In this document: positions 16,956 to 26,420 of the stretch, piece after piece | Layout: each line of letters opens with the position of its first letter | Position numbering within the stretch: position 1 is the stretch's first letter | NCBI RefSeq assembly: GCF_018780565.1 | Contig: NZ_JADMJN010000003.1 | Span: forward strand, 558,001-622,000 | DNA from: Rhodoferax sp. | GTDB taxonomy: Bacteria > Pseudomonadota > Gammaproteobacteria > Burkholderiales > Burkholderiaceae_C | Length of the DNA stretch: 64,000 nt | Direction of reading: 5' to 3' | Program-made: the position numbers and the translations under genes | Notes under the pieces: model-generated | Told to the model about the DNA's origin: nothing | What the model saw: only the letters and a program-made list of their open reading frames with translations | Database searches by the model: none

Positions 16956-18340
16956 TCCACGGCGGGCTGGTTGAAAAATTCCGTGATGTGGTTGGCGATC
17001 GCGGTTTGATCACCCATGCGGCGGATCTTGCGCCCTACTGTCACGATTGGCGTGGCATTTTCAAAGGCAGTGCTTTGTGCGCAGTATTGCCGGGAAGCAC
17101 ACTTGAAGTCGCCGCCATTGTTCGCTTATGCGGAGAGGCGGGAGCAGAAATTGTGCCTCATGGCGGCAACACGGGTTTGTCAGGAGGTGCAACCCCTGAT
17201 GCCACGGGGCACCAGGTCATCCTGTCACTCTCACGGATGAATGCAATTCGCCAGATAGATACCGTGGGTGAGACCATCGAAGTGGAGGCCGGGTGTATCT
17301 TGCAAGTCGCCAGGGAAGCTGTTGCAGAACAGGGATTGTTGCTTCCAGTGAGTCTCGCCGCCGAGGGATCCGCTCATATTGGTGGGATTGTTTCCACCAA
17401 TGCAGGGGGAACCAATGTCGTTCGCTACGGCATGGCCCGCGGTCGCATCCTGGGCCTGGAAGTGGTGACTGCCGACGGACAAATCGTCACTGGATTGCGC
17501 CGGCTGCGCAAGGACAACGCCGGATACGACTGGAAGCAATGGTTTATTGGAACCGAAGGAACCCTGGGCATCGTGACGGCGGCTGTATTGCAGCTGGCTC
17601 CCATGCCAAGGCACCGGGTGACGGCACTGCTGGCTGTTCCGACATCAGAAGATGCGCTGCATGTCTTGCGTGCCGCCAGGCAGGAGATAGGGGAGACGCT
17701 GACAGGATTCGAACTGATGTCCGGGGCTGCGCTCGCGCTCGTGACGCGCCATCAAAAGCTCAAAGTGCCGCTGCGTGAGTCAGCATGGTATGTGCTGCTG
17801 GAAGCCAGTTCGTCATTGTCCGGCTTGCGAGAGGCGACTGAAGCGCTGCTGGCCGGCCTGCTTGAACGCGAGCAGGTTGCTGATGGTGTCATTGCGGAGT
17901 CTGAACGGCAGGCGACGGAGCTCTGGTTGTTGCGGGAATCCATTTCCGAAGCGGAAGGGAAAGAGGGGCGATCGGTTAAACACGACGTGTCCGTACCGAT
18001 CTCTGCCATTCCAGAATTCCTGCGCCTGGCTGACGAGTCTGTCGCGCACGAATTTCCGGGTACACGAATCAATGCATTCGGACATGCCGGGGACGGGAAC
18101 ATTCACTACAACCTGATCGTCCCGCCGGGTACGCAAGCCAGTGCGGTGAATACGCTGGTCCACGATCTGGTCGTCGGCTTGGGTGGAAGCATCTCGGCAG
18201 AGCATGGTATCGGCCAATACCGCGTGGGCGAATTGCTTCGTTGCAGGTCCGCGCCCGAACTGGAGTTGGCACGACGCATTAAGCGAGCGCTTGATCCCAC
18301 CAACATGCTGAATCCGGGCAAGGTCCTGGATCGCACCTGA
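16952..18340 (+). CDS. GlcD-type FAD-linked dehydrogenase (D-lactate/D-2-hydroxy acid oxidase family)
   Basis: The protein is 462 residues. The N-terminal half is a PCMH-type FAD-binding domain (HGGNTGLSGG at 70-79, GGIVSTNAGG near 145). The C-terminal half is the FAD-oxidase C domain with the metal-site motif GHAGDGNIH. Family members oxidise D-2-hydroxy acids such as D-lactate, glycolate or D-2-hydroxyglutarate and pass electrons to quinone or cytochrome. The ATGA overlap with the AroE-like gene shows tight coupling. No GlcE/GlcF partner genes adjoin, so it resembles the stand-alone type. Confidence 0.9.
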   Translation: MIHGGLVEKFRDVVGDRGLITHAADLAPYCHDWRGIFKGSALCAVLPGSTLEVAAIVRLCGEAGAEIVPHGGNTGLSGGATPDATGHQVILSLSRMNAIRQIDTVGETIEVEAGCILQVAREAVAEQGLLLPVSLAAEGSAHIGGIVSTNAGGTNVVRYGMARGRILGLEVVTADGQIVTGLRRLRKDNAGYDWKQWFIGTEGTLGIVTAAVLQLAPMPRHRVTALLAVPTSEDALHVLRAARQEIGETLTGFELMSGAALALVTRHQKLKVPLRESAWYVLLEASSSLSGLREATEALLAGLLEREQVADGVIAESERQATELWLLRESISEAEGKEGRSVKHDVSVPISAIPEFLRLADESVAHEFPGTRINAFGHAGDGNIHYNLIVPPGTQASAVNTLVHDLVVGLGGSISAEHGIGQYRVGELLRCRSAPELELARRIKRALDPTNMLNPGKVLDRT

Positions 18341-18382
18341 CGACTGGTTTTGACATTTACTGGGCTCTCTTGATTGAACATC

Positions 18383-19984
18383 ATGAATACATTTGATTAC
18401 GTCATTGTTGGCGGAGGTACAGCGGGTTGCATTCTTGCCAACCGATTGACTGAATCGGGCCAAAGCCGCGTTCTCTTGCTGGAAGCCGGGGGAGAGCCGG
18501 AGAGCATGTGGATTCCGATTCCGGCGGGCTTCAGCAAACTGCTGACCAACAAAAAATACAACTGGCTGTTCCAGACCGAGCCCGAGAGCAACACCAGGAA
18601 TCGGATCATTTCTGTACCGCGGGGCAAAGGTCTGGGCGGGTCCACGCTGATCAACGGCATGATCTATGTGCGTGGCCAACCCAGTGACTATGATTCATGG
18701 GAGGCCTCCGGTGCTCCAGGGTGGGGTTATAAGGATATCGAGCCCTATTTCCGCAAACTTGAGAATTATGAAATCGGCGGAACTACCCGTGGAAAGGGTG
18801 GCCCCTTGCATATCGAGCAGGTCCGTGAGCGATTTCCGATCGCCAGCGCATTCATGCAAGCCGCCGTTGAAGATGGCCAATCAATGAACGAGGATTACAA
18901 CTCCCCGGAGCAAGAGGGATTTGGGTATTACCAGGTCAATCAGCGTCGCGGTCGTCGGTGGAGTGCCTACGACGCGTATCTGAAGCCCGTGCGCCATCGG
19001 CAAAACTTGACCGTTGAGACAAATGCGCATGTTCTGAAGCTCGATCTGGAAGGACAGAGATGTGTTGGTGTGACGTACCGGCAAAATGAACGTGAGATAT
19101 CCGTAAGAGCCGGTACTGAGGTCATTGTCGCAAGCGGTGCAATTCAAACACCGCAAATTCTTGAGCTGTCTGGCATAGGGCAAGCCAAACTGCTTCAGTC
19201 CTTGGGTATTCCGATAAGGCATGTTCTTGAGGGCGTTGGCGAGAACTACATTGACCACTTTGCAACCCGGATGAACTGGCGCGTGAAGAACACGCTCACC
19301 CTGAATGAAATGTCACGGGGTTGGCGTCTGGCACTCGCGGTTTCCGAATATTTCACCCGCAAAACGGGTATTTTGTCGCTGGGTACCGGATTGGTTCACG
19401 GCTTCGTCAAGACCCGTCCCGAGATGCGCGCACCTGACTCGCAGTATTTCTTTGTGCACGCCAGTTATGCGAATGCAGCGGAACGTATTCTGGATAAAGC
19501 GCCCGGCATGACGATCGGAATCACTCAGCTGCGTCCGGAGTCCATGGGCAGTATTCATGCGAAATCTGCTGATCCCTTCAGCGGGCCGTCAATTCGTCCC
19601 AATTTTCTTGCCAGCGAAGTCGATCAAAAGTGCATCATTGGTAGCATGCAGCTTGCAAGGCGCATCGTGAGTCAGCCTGCAATTGCAAAGTTCATTGATT
19701 TCGAGATGAGCCCTGGTCCCCAGGTGACGAAGGATTCCGAGTGGCTGGAGTTTGCGCGAAGCAATGGCCAGACCATCTACCACCCGATTGGGACCTGTCG
19801 CATGGGAGAGGACAGCAAAGCCGTTGTGGATGTCCGTCTCAAGGTAAAAGGTCTGGATGGACTTCGGATTGTGGATGCTTCGGTTATCCCCAAAATGGTA
19901 TCCGGAAACATTCAAGGCGCTGTCATGATGGTCGCGGAGAAGGCCGCCGACCTGATCATTGAAGATCGCAAGCAGTCACGCTAG
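18383..19984 (+). CDS. GMC-family FAD oxidoreductase (choline/alcohol dehydrogenase-like)
   Basis: The protein is 533 residues. It opens with the FAD dinucleotide motif VGGGTAGC, then LLEAGG, the GMC signature RGKGLGGSTLINGM, and a C-terminal HPIGTCRMG with the active-site histidine followed by DASVIPKMVSGN. This family oxidises primary or secondary alcohols. ATG 18383 lies 42 bp after the preceding stop without a clear Shine-Dalgarno. As last structural gene of the operon it may carry out the first oxidation of an imported alcohol. Whether electrons pass to oxygen or an acceptor cannot be told. Confidence 0.91.
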   Translation: MNTFDYVIVGGGTAGCILANRLTESGQSRVLLLEAGGEPESMWIPIPAGFSKLLTNKKYNWLFQTEPESNTRNRIISVPRGKGLGGSTLINGMIYVRGQPSDYDSWEASGAPGWGYKDIEPYFRKLENYEIGGTTRGKGGPLHIEQVRERFPIASAFMQAAVEDGQSMNEDYNSPEQEGFGYYQVNQRRGRRWSAYDAYLKPVRHRQNLTVETNAHVLKLDLEGQRCVGVTYRQNEREISVRAGTEVIVASGAIQTPQILELSGIGQAKLLQSLGIPIRHVLEGVGENYIDHFATRMNWRVKNTLTLNEMSRGWRLALAVSEYFTRKTGILSLGTGLVHGFVKTRPEMRAPDSQYFFVHASYANAAERILDKAPGMTIGITQLRPESMGSIHAKSADPFSGPSIRPNFLASEVDQKCIIGSMQLARRIVSQPAIAKFIDFEMSPGPQVTKDSEWLEFARSNGQTIYHPIGTCRMGEDSKAVVDVRLKVKGLDGLRIVDASVIPKMVSGNIQGAVMMVAEKAADLIIEDRKQSR

Positions 19985-20048
19985 TGCGATCGCCTTAAAT
20001 CGATATACTTTCTGATGGTTTCAATTCACGTGAGCACAAATATTTCAG

Positions 20049-21065
20049 ATGCCTGAGAATCGCCCGACACTGGAAGATGTTGCACGCCTTGCGGGTGTCG
20101 CCCTGGGCAGTGCCTCACGGGCTTTGTCAGTGCCAGATCAGGTTAAGCCGGCAACACTTGAACGTGTTCAACGTGCGGTTGAGCAACTGGGATATGTCAG
20201 AAATGGTGCCGCACAAGCATTGGCATCCCGGCGAACTCGAACCATTGCAGCGATTTATCCAACACTGGACAACCCCATTTTTGCGGTGTCCATTCAATCG
20301 CTTCAGCAGACTTTGTGGGGGCTTGGCTACCAGTTGCTGGTTGCCAGTCACGACTATCGGCCGGAGCATGAAAGCGACGTTCTTCGTGCAATTCTCGAAC
20401 GTGGTGTGGATGCATTGGTGCTGGTGGGCACAGATCACGCCGATGCGGTGTATGAGCTTGCCCGTCAATATCGCTTGCCCTATGTTCTGACATGGTCTTT
20501 CGAAGAGACAAAGCGGCAGCAATGTATCGGATTTTCATACTATGACGCCGCTTACAGGATGGCGAGCCTGGTTGTTGAATACGGGCATACGAAAATTGCA
20601 CTTTGCAGTGGCGTAGCCAGTGGCAATGAGCGGGTGCGGGCTCGCATCAAGGGCACCCAGGCGGCATTGGCCACTGTGGGCTTGGATTTGCGTCCTGAGT
20701 GGGTCATTGAACAACCATTTACTTTTGAAGGTGGGCGTCAGGCGGTGCGACAGATCATCGGTCATCACGAGATGCCAACGGTCCTGATCTGTGGCACTGA
20801 CATACATGCTGTTGGCGCGATTGGTGAATGTCGTGACCGGGGCTTGAAGGTTCCGGACGACTTGTCAATTACCGGGTCGGACGATATCGAATTGGCCAGT
20901 GTGGTGGAGCCAAAGCTCACTACGGTGCATGTTCCCACTGTGGAAATCGGCGTACGCGCAGCGCGCAGGATTGTCGACCTCATCAATAACAAGCCAGCCA
21001 CTGAAGAAGTGGCGCTGGAGACGATTGTGATTGTGAGAGACAGCCTGAAACGACTGGTTCACTGA
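20049..21065 (+). CDS. LacI-family transcriptional regulator of the Liv/oxidase cluster
   Basis: The protein is 338 residues. The helix-turn-helix lies at about residues 7-32 (TLEDVARLAGVALGSASRAL), followed by a periplasmic-binding-protein-like sensor domain. Glycine occupies the usual recognition-helix start (GVALGSAS). It sits 64 bp after the GMC gene on the same strand. The two TGAAGCGCTTCA palindromes at 10604 and 10671 are typical LacI-family operators and its likely targets. I see no copy of that palindrome directly before this gene, so it may be read from the operon or be unregulated. Confidence 0.9.
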   Translation: MPENRPTLEDVARLAGVALGSASRALSVPDQVKPATLERVQRAVEQLGYVRNGAAQALASRRTRTIAAIYPTLDNPIFAVSIQSLQQTLWGLGYQLLVASHDYRPEHESDVLRAILERGVDALVLVGTDHADAVYELARQYRLPYVLTWSFEETKRQQCIGFSYYDAAYRMASLVVEYGHTKIALCSGVASGNERVRARIKGTQAALATVGLDLRPEWVIEQPFTFEGGRQAVRQIIGHHEMPTVLICGTDIHAVGAIGECRDRGLKVPDDLSITGSDDIELASVVEPKLTTVHVPTVEIGVRAARRIVDLINNKPATEEVALETIVIVRDSLKRLVH

Positions 21066-21097
21066 TTCCATTTGACGGCTACCTGGCGGTGGTCTCG

Positions 21098-21862
21098 CTA
21101 GCCAGCCTGGCACCACCGACCGGAATCCGGGCACACGCTGCCCCTTGCGCCGTTCAGCCAGACTTGCTCCTCATCCAGTAGCAGCGAGGTCGCAGGGTCG
21201 ATGTCGAAGGTGATCCGAAGTGCGTGTGCAACATTGACATTTTCGACGGGAAGTTCCCACGTCAGAAAGAGTTGGGTGCAATCCTTTTCGGGTGGGAAGT
21301 CAGCCACATCAAAGCCACCGCTGCAGCGCTCAATGACGGCGTGAGGCTGGCCGGTATCGAACATCACCACAGTACCTCTGACCAGGGGGATTCGATGACC
21401 TGTCGAGGGGAAATGCAAGTCCAGCCCTCTGTCCTCGCTCAGGAAGAGATTGCAGAAGGCTGCGCCGCCATAGTGTGCGCCGTCATGGTGGTACTGCGCG
21501 CCGCGACAGGCCATCAGGGCAACCTCACAGGAGGTCAGCACCTCATGCAGACCGAGTGCACCTGTCCAATCGGACACCGCCTGCACGCAGTGCCTGTAGT
21601 CCGGCCAGCGCGTTCGTGCTCGCGCCAAAGGCAGTGCTTCGACGTCTCCGGGCTCCAGATCCAAGCGCACCGTTGTCTCTCGATTCCAATCGGCTATCAG
21701 CCTTGCAGGAGGCTCCGGTATGTCGAGCGTGCCTGTCAGCACGATATCGCTCACGCTTCGACTGCGGATGGCATCGCCACTCCAGAAATAGGAAGCAAGG
21801 AGGTCTCGCGCACGATGCAGTGGAGGGGGGCGGTGCCTCTGGGGCCGTGTATTCAAACTCAA
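21098..21862 (-). CDS. Putative 2-oxoglutarate/Fe(II)-dependent oxygenase-like protein
   Basis: The protein is about 254 residues. The core has a plausible iron triad: HHD in QYHHDGAH and a distal histidine in MFDTGQPHAV, about 55 residues later, with an arginine shortly after. This is the pattern of the 2OG-Fe(II) cupin-like oxygenases. The best start is a TTG at 21862 that overlaps the stop of the upstream HD-GYP regulator (TTGA), suggesting translational coupling; other starts inside cannot be excluded. The substrate is unknown. It converges on the lacI gene. Confidence 0.6.
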   Translation of the reverse strand: MSLNTRPQRHRPPPLHRARDLLASYFWSGDAIRSRSVSDIVLTGTLDIPEPPARLIADWNRETTVRLDLEPGDVEALPLARARTRWPDYRHCVQAVSDWTGALGLHEVLTSCEVALMACRGAQYHHDGAHYGGAAFCNLFLSEDRGLDLHFPSTGHRIPLVRGTVVMFDTGQPHAVIERCSGGFDVADFPPEKDCTQLFLTWELPVENVNVAHALRITFDIDPATSLLLDEEQVWLNGARGSVCPDSGRWCQAG

Positions 21863-23004
21863 TCCAGTGGCATCGATTTCGCCATGGCGATGTAGTCAGC
21901 CTTCTTTTGAAGATCCGAGTGTTCATCGGCATAGGCAATGGCGATGGTGTTGAAGCCGTCATTGATTTCCAGGAATGCGTCAACAACATCGGGATCAAAG
22001 TGGCGTCCTTTGGTTTGCCGAATAATCTCTACCGCCTGCTCATGGCTCATCGGGTTTTTGTAGACACGCTTGCTGATGAGCGCGTCGTACACATCGGCCA
22101 AAGCCATCAAGCGTGCCGAGAGGGGTATTTGATCTCCGGCCAGTCCCTCCGGATAGCCTGAGCCGTCCCATTTTTCATGATGCGAGTACACAATTTCTTT
22201 GGCATACGCAAAGAGCGGGACGGTCAGCTGAAGCGCTTGCTCCGCTTTGTCAATCACATTACGCCCCAGGGTCGTATGCGTTTTCATGATCTCGAATTCC
22301 TCAGGCGTCAGCTTGCCGGGTTTGAGAAGAATGCGATCCGGGATCCCAACCTTGCCAATATCGTGCAACGGTGCTGACTTGAACAAATGCGTGATGTTCT
22401 GCTGCGTCAGCTCGCGTGCAAAGCGGGGATTTCTGGAGAGCTTCCTGGCCAGAATCCTGACATAGTGTTGAATACGCAGGGTGTGGTTGCCAGTATCCGA
22501 ATCCCGGGTCTCTGCCAGTGCCGCCATGGCCATGATGGTCACATCCTGGACATTCAGGATTTCACGGGTCCGATTTGCCACCTCCAAATCCAGAAACTCG
22601 CTTTTGTCCTTCAGAAAGGCTGCGGCAGACCTGCTTGCGATGTGGGCTTTGACCCGTGCCAGCAGAATGCTCGGACTGATGGGTTTGCCAATGTAGTCCA
22701 CGGCGCCCAGTTCCAAGCCATATTTTTCGTGATCCACCCCGATTGCGTCGGTTGTGAAAATAACGGGAATGTCTTTGGTCTCTGGCTCATTCTTGAGTTC
22801 TGCGATCACCTGATACCCGTTCACGCCGGGCATTTCTGTGTCCAGCAGAATGAGATCCGGCCGGGGTGCAGTGCTGGTCATCTTCAGTGCCTGCTGCCCG
22901 TTGGATGCCAACTCCACCGTGTAGGCATCCTTGAGGATCCCTTGCATCAGAGACAAATCATGCGATGAATCATCAACAATCAAAACGGTGTATTTTGTTT
23001 TCAT
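21859..23004 (-). CDS. Response regulator with HD-GYP output domain (c-di-GMP phosphodiesterase)
   Basis: The protein is 381 residues; ATG 23004 begins MKTKYTVLIVDD. Receiver domain 1-125 has acidic DD at 11-12, phospho-acceptor Asp55 and Lys107. The HD-GYP domain follows from about 145 with canonical HDIGKVGIPD (His214, Asp215) and HHEKWDGSGYP (275-285), so phosphodiesterase activity on cyclic di-GMP is expected. No histidine kinase is adjacent; the nearby PAS-GGDEF-EAL protein may act in the same circuit. Its stop overlaps the start of the oxygenase-like gene. Confidence 0.93.
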   Translation of the reverse strand: MKTKYTVLIVDDSSHDLSLMQGILKDAYTVELASNGQQALKMTSTAPRPDLILLDTEMPGVNGYQVIAELKNEPETKDIPVIFTTDAIGVDHEKYGLELGAVDYIGKPISPSILLARVKAHIASRSAAAFLKDKSEFLDLEVANRTREILNVQDVTIMAMAALAETRDSDTGNHTLRIQHYVRILARKLSRNPRFARELTQQNITHLFKSAPLHDIGKVGIPDRILLKPGKLTPEEFEIMKTHTTLGRNVIDKAEQALQLTVPLFAYAKEIVYSHHEKWDGSGYPEGLAGDQIPLSARLMALADVYDALISKRVYKNPMSHEQAVEIIRQTKGRHFDPDVVDAFLEINDGFNTIAIAYADEHSDLQKKADYIAMAKSMPLD

Positions 23005-23177
23005 GCAGTAGGTATTGAAGATGTGGTGAGATGTTTCTGAAGTCCATGTTACTGCCTGACGGGCTTCTCTCTGCTCCAGCCTCATTGAAAACAATCAGGG
23101 CAATGATGCGAGGCGCCAGTTGAGAAGTCAATAGACTCGTCATAGAATGGTTCTCCAAAATCTGACACCCGGTACTT

Positions 23178-23408
23178 ATGGCTCACATTACCTGGATAGA
23201 AAATTCCACTTTGTGTACGGCACTTCTTGATGATGTGCCGGTTTGTGCCTTGAAAACCAAAGATATTGGTGGCGTCACCGCGAGCTGGCTCGACGGTCGC
23301 CTTTGGGCACCGCCGAGTCACATGCCCAAAGCAATGCCGCAGGTATCACGTTTTTTTGCGGAAATTGCAGATGCGAAGCTCGCGGTGGAGCAATATCTGC
23401 ATAGCTGA
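23178..23408 (+). CDS. Small hypothetical protein
   Basis: The protein is 76 residues starting MAHITWIEN. It is a compact, mixed-composition soluble protein without signal or membrane segment. I recognise no family. It sits alone on the plus strand between two minus-strand signalling genes with only a weak ribosome site. Composition and codon use look coding, but a spurious frame cannot be excluded. Confidence 0.45.
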   Translation: MAHITWIENSTLCTALLDDVPVCALKTKDIGGVTASWLDGRLWAPPSHMPKAMPQVSRFFAEIADAKLAVEQYLHS

Positions 23409-23474
23409 GGGCATTTTTTGTAGTGATCGGGCCGATGCCGGCAAAGGCTGCGGAGAGACGCGAAATTGCAGCCT

Positions 23475-26357
23475 TCATACGCCGGCCAATTCCTCGTTCG
23501 GCACAGGCCGACCCAGTAGATATCCCTGGAACAGATGGCAGCCGAAATTGCGCAGGGTTTCGAACTGAGACTCGGTCTCCACTCCTTCTGCCACGACATG
23601 CAGTCCCATATGAGATGCCAGCGACAGGATGGTTTTCGCAATGGCGGCATCGTCATCGTTGGTATCGACGTGGCTGACAAATGAACGGTCAATCTTGAGA
23701 ACATCGATTGGCAACTCCTTCAGGTAGAACAGCGATGAATAGCCGGTTCCAAAGTCATCGATGGCAAAGCGCACCCCTCGGGATCTGAGGCCATGCATCT
23801 TTTCTACCGTTTCCGTCAACTTGGTCTGTAGCGAGCTCTCGGTGACTTCCAGCGCCAGCTGCCCATGATCCACTGCGAAATGATCCATGACAGAAATCAC
23901 CTGTTGTACAAAATCGGGTTGCTGAAACTGACGGGCACTGACGTTCACGGCGATATGCCATGCACTGCGCTGTGGGTCTGAGCGCCATTGCGCCAACTGT
24001 GCGCAGGCCTGTTCAAGCACCCAACAGCCGATCGGAACGATCAGTCCTGTTTTTTCTGCCAGCGGGATGAAATCCATGGGCGGGATCAGACCTCGCAGGG
24101 GTTGCCGCCAGCGCAGCAATGCCTCGACGTAGACGGTTTTACGGTCGTGGTTGGTGATGGGTTGGTAAACAACCTGGAATTCGTTGCGCGCCAGTGCATG
24201 ACGTAAATCCGTCTCCAGAGCCATCCTCTTTTCATAGCTTATTTGTACCAGGGGATCGAAAAGGCACATCCTTTGACGGCCCTCTCCCTTGGCCTGGTAA
24301 AGCGCAATGTCCGCCTGTTTCAACAATTCATCGGAACTCAATTCCTGGCCGCAGTACATCACCATCCCTATGCTCGGCGTGCAGTTCACGTCGGTGCCAT
24401 TGAGCTGGTAGCTCTCACTCAAGGAGAGCAGAACGTTCTCGCCGTGATGGCTGGCCAGCGCTGTGGCTTCGATCCGGTTGGCTCCGAGGTCCGTCAGCAG
24501 GACTACGAATTCATCGCCGCCTAAACGGGCTACCGTATCCGTCTGACTGAAGCACTGCCTGAGGCGGGCAGCCACCATCGTCAGCAGCTTGTCGCCCTGG
24601 TTATGTCCCCGTGTGTCATTGATATCCTTGAAATGGTCCAGATCGAGAAAAAACAGCGCACCATGCTGACCGCTGCGGGCGGACTGGGCAAGTGTTTGCT
24701 GCAATCGGTCCAGTAGCAGTCGCCGGTTGGGCAGGCCGGTAAGCTCATCGCGATAGGCCATCTCCTGCATCTGCAGCTCGATGCGTTTGCGCTCGGTGAT
24801 ATCGGCGCGAATCGCGATAAAGCGAACGGGCAGCCCCGCCTCATCCATGTACGGGACGATGGTGGTATCGACCCAATAAAGGCCTCCATTTTTGGCCCGG
24901 TTGCAGATCTCGCCAGTCCAGACGCGCCCACTTTCGAGGGTTTGCCAGAGCGCATGGAAAAACGAGGCGGGGTGATACCCTGAGTTGATGATTCGGTGCG
25001 TCTGGCCAAGCAACTCAGTGCGGCTGTAGCCAGAAATATCACTGAATTTTTTATTGACGCTGGTAATGATTCCGCGCGCATCCGTTACTGCCACGATCGC
25101 ATGCGCATCCAGCGCTGCCTTGAGCGTGCTCACCTCGCGCAGTGAATCCAACAGCTTCTGCTGGAGCAGGTATTGTTCGGTGGTTTCGATGGATACAGCG
25201 ATGACGCCGATCACACGTCCGTCTGCAGCCCTCTCCGGTGCCATCGATACCGAGTTATAACTTTGCCGCCCGTGTTCATCCATCACCGGCCACTCATAGG
25301 ATGAAGTTTGCCCGGACAAGGCGAGCGCCCAGCGATAGCTCACCTCCGCCCGCCGCACTGGCTCCACCACCTCTTCAAAGGTTCGCCCCATGATCTGGTC
25401 TACCGGCTGGCCCAGGCGATGCGCCAGCCGTTCGTTCACGTAGCGGTAGCGGCCTTCGCGATCCAGCCGGGCAATCGTGGCCGGCACTTGGCTGAGTACC
25501 GCATCCAGCTCTGCCTGCTTGCTGCGCAGAGCCTGCTCCGAACGGTGCAAATGTTCATAGGGCTCACGCATGTCCAGCATGAATGTGCCAGCATAGATCA
25601 ACGCGTAGGAAGCCACCTTGAACAGGTGACCGAAGATCACCAGGAAATCACTGGTATCGTAGTAGCTGGTGAAGGTCAACTCGCCCAGCCCCATGATGAA
25701 GCAGGCTGCCGCAAAATAATATTGACGTGCTCCCTCGTTGGGTCGGTTCGCTGCCAACCAGAAATAGAGGGCGGCCAACAAATTGCCCATGCACAGAATC
25801 CATTCGATGCCTGTCTTGAAGGGCGTAACGCCCCGGGATGGAATGAAGGTTTGCGGAAACCACTCCAGATGCCAGGTGCCTATGGCGAACAATGCCACGA
25901 CAGTCAGCAAGCCCCCGAGCTGCCACTGCCAGCGCGCGCCAGGCAGGAGCACCTGACGGGCCACAAGCCAGATTGCCAGCAGTTCGACACCACGCCCCAT
26001 AAGCCAGAAAAAAATCGCTTTGGAAGTACTGCTTGGGCTACCGAATGCCGGCATACCTTCGTAACTTACAGCGTGAATGATGTCCATGCCGGCGACCACG
26101 GTGAAGCCAAATATCAGGGTACTGGAAATGCGCTGGCTGTCCTGCGCGAAGGTATGCCAGGCAATGACGACCACCAGTACCGAAACCACCACCGAAAACA
26201 TTTCCAGCAGCAGGTGCACTATGAGCATGGTCGGACTGTCATGCGCAAACATGCTGAAGGTCGGCAAGGTCAACGCTGTCCCCAGTGCGCATAGCGCCAG
26301 CGCGCAGGCCCAGCCTGCCATGCGGCGGCTTTTATCGAGCAGGTGGTCTGTATTCAT
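23475..26357 (-). CDS. MASE3-PAS-PAS-GGDEF-EAL membrane protein (c-di-GMP turnover)
   Basis: The protein is 960 residues, starting at MNTDHLL. Residues 1 to about 270 contain eight or so membrane helices resembling the MASE3 sensor (GMDIIHAVSYEGMPAFG). Two PAS domains follow (about 285-400 and 410-530). The GGDEF domain has an intact GGDEF at about 612-616, and the EAL domain has EALLRW near 743 with the later DDFGTGYSSL. Both catalytic motifs look intact, so it could make or break cyclic di-GMP. It lies 63 bp after the chemoreceptor gene on the same strand, probably in the cheW-mcp transcript. Confidence 0.93.
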   Translation of the reverse strand: MNTDHLLDKSRRMAGWACALALCALGTALTLPTFSMFAHDSPTMLIVHLLLEMFSVVVSVLVVVIAWHTFAQDSQRISSTLIFGFTVVAGMDIIHAVSYEGMPAFGSPSSTSKAIFFWLMGRGVELLAIWLVARQVLLPGARWQWQLGGLLTVVALFAIGTWHLEWFPQTFIPSRGVTPFKTGIEWILCMGNLLAALYFWLAANRPNEGARQYYFAAACFIMGLGELTFTSYYDTSDFLVIFGHLFKVASYALIYAGTFMLDMREPYEHLHRSEQALRSKQAELDAVLSQVPATIARLDREGRYRYVNERLAHRLGQPVDQIMGRTFEEVVEPVRRAEVSYRWALALSGQTSSYEWPVMDEHGRQSYNSVSMAPERAADGRVIGVIAVSIETTEQYLLQQKLLDSLREVSTLKAALDAHAIVAVTDARGIITSVNKKFSDISGYSRTELLGQTHRIINSGYHPASFFHALWQTLESGRVWTGEICNRAKNGGLYWVDTTIVPYMDEAGLPVRFIAIRADITERKRIELQMQEMAYRDELTGLPNRRLLLDRLQQTLAQSARSGQHGALFFLDLDHFKDINDTRGHNQGDKLLTMVAARLRQCFSQTDTVARLGGDEFVVLLTDLGANRIEATALASHHGENVLLSLSESYQLNGTDVNCTPSIGMVMYCGQELSSDELLKQADIALYQAKGEGRQRMCLFDPLVQISYEKRMALETDLRHALARNEFQVVYQPITNHDRKTVYVEALLRWRQPLRGLIPPMDFIPLAEKTGLIVPIGCWVLEQACAQLAQWRSDPQRSAWHIAVNVSARQFQQPDFVQQVISVMDHFAVDHGQLALEVTESSLQTKLTETVEKMHGLRSRGVRFAIDDFGTGYSSLFYLKELPIDVLKIDRSFVSHVDTNDDDAAIAKTILSLASHMGLHVVAEGVETESQFETLRNFGCHLFQGYLLGRPVPNEELAGV

Positions 26358-26420
26358 GGGCGAAGAAAATCTTGCGAGCGCGGTGCGGTGCAATCCGTTC
26401 TATGGACCGGTCGTTTCAAA

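Noticed and set aside
19985..20048. Search for an operator copy directly before the lacI-family gene
   Set aside because: No TGAAGCGCTTCA or convincing variant seen; only a partial GGTTTCA, so autoregulation is not claimed.
22226..22237. TGAAGCGCTTGC, close to the LacI-type operator
   Set aside because: Two mismatches from the dyad, not palindromic, and inside the HD-GYP coding sequence far from a start; probably codon coincidence.
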